A DNA stretch of 5,044 nt from Betaproteobacteria bacterium (GTDB taxonomy: Bacteria > Pseudomonadota > Gammaproteobacteria > Burkholderiales > SG8-41), in NCBI GenBank assembly GCA_021300125.1, contig JAJTHX010000015.1, forward strand, positions 1 to 5,044, given 5' to 3'. Positions 4,965 to 5,044 of this stretch are shown here, piece after piece (within the stretch, counting starts at the first letter, position 1; each line of letters opens with the position of its first letter). The position numbers and the translations under genes are program-made. The notes under the pieces were generated by a model. That model was not told where the DNA came from, ran no database searches, and worked only from the letters and a program-made list of their open reading frames with translations.

Positions 4965-4991
4965 ACAGGATGGACAGGATTTACAGGAGGC
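4965..4991 (+). repeat. Three tandem 9-bp units, ACAGGA-based
   Basis: ACAGGATGG, ACAGGATTT and ACAGGAGGC follow each other without gaps, starting 4 nt after the mog stop. The first six bases are identical in all three. I recall similar scattered ACAGGAT-type short repeats between genes in various proteobacterial genomes, but cannot verify that here. No coding potential is seen. Confidence 0.6.
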
Positions 4992-5001
4992 GCGCTCAAA
5001 C

Positions 5002-5039
5002 CCCAAGTGCAACATTTTTTGGAGAAAATGTTGCATGGG
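5002..5039. repeat. Long inverted repeat / hairpin after mog
   Basis: TGCAACATTTT (5008-5018) and AAAATGTTGCA (5025-5035) are a perfect 11-bp inverted repeat around a 6-nt loop, TTGGAG. Outside it CCCA (5002-5005) pairs with TGGG (5036-5039), leaving only a 2-nt AG bulge, for 15 base pairs in total. No T run follows on either strand inside the window, so it is not a standard intrinsic terminator. It could stabilise the 3' end of mog mRNA, be a protein site, or be the end of a mobile or repeat element cut by the window. Confidence 0.65.
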
Positions 5040-5044
5040 AAAAA

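Noticed and set aside
5002..5044. Rho-independent terminator for mog
   Set aside because: The stem is strong, but the sequence after it is AAAA up to the window end, with no T run on either strand.

Overview
The window is GC-rich chromosomal DNA, most likely from a betaproteobacterium. This placement is an inference from the pmbA / darP (yjgA) / mog gene order, from products that closely match proteobacterial families, and from the C/G-biased third codon positions. It is not a database result. Every segment over 300 bases is occupied by a gene. There is no rRNA, tRNA, CRISPR array or complete insertion sequence.

Layout, left to right. (1) Bases 1-479, minus strand: the first 159 codons of a major facilitator superfamily transporter that runs off the left edge. 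(2) Bases 560-1220, plus strand: a two-gene toxin-antitoxin module in toxin-first order. A RelE/ParE-superfamily toxin of the HigB/Gp49 type overlaps by 8 nt an XRE-type helix-turn-helix antitoxin. (3) Bases 1233-2330, minus strand: a Tat-exported TRAP-transporter substrate-binding protein resembling the 2-oxoacid-binding protein TakP. No membrane subunits accompany it. It has its own candidate promoter and a rho-independent terminator that lies inside the 3' end of the antitoxin gene. (4) Bases 2376-3728, minus strand: pmbA (tldE). (5) Bases 3817-4353, plus strand: darP (yjgA), divergent from pmbA. (6) Bases 4362-4961, plus strand: mog, molybdopterin adenylyltransferase. (7) Bases 4962-5044: a non-coding tail with three copies of a 9-bp repeat and a long, near-perfect hairpin.

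Functionally, the right half (pmbA, darP, mog) is conserved core: a TldD/TldE protease subunit, a 50S assembly factor and molybdenum cofactor synthesis. The left half (MFS transporter, toxin-antitoxin pair, orphan TRAP binding protein) is accessory in character. The toxin-antitoxin pair is somewhat richer in A and T than its neighbours and looks like the most recently acquired piece.

The regulatory layout is the most distinctive aspect. Two divergent intergenic regions carry closely packed or overlapping -10 elements. Two genes (toxin and mog) have TATAAT 6-7 nt before their start codon and no Shine-Dalgarno sequence, which suggests leaderless transcripts. I did not find a convincing undescribed multi-gene system. 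The best leads are the toxin-antitoxin operator region shared with the MFS gene, the terminator embedded in antitoxin coding sequence, and the repeat-plus-hairpin tail at the right edge.
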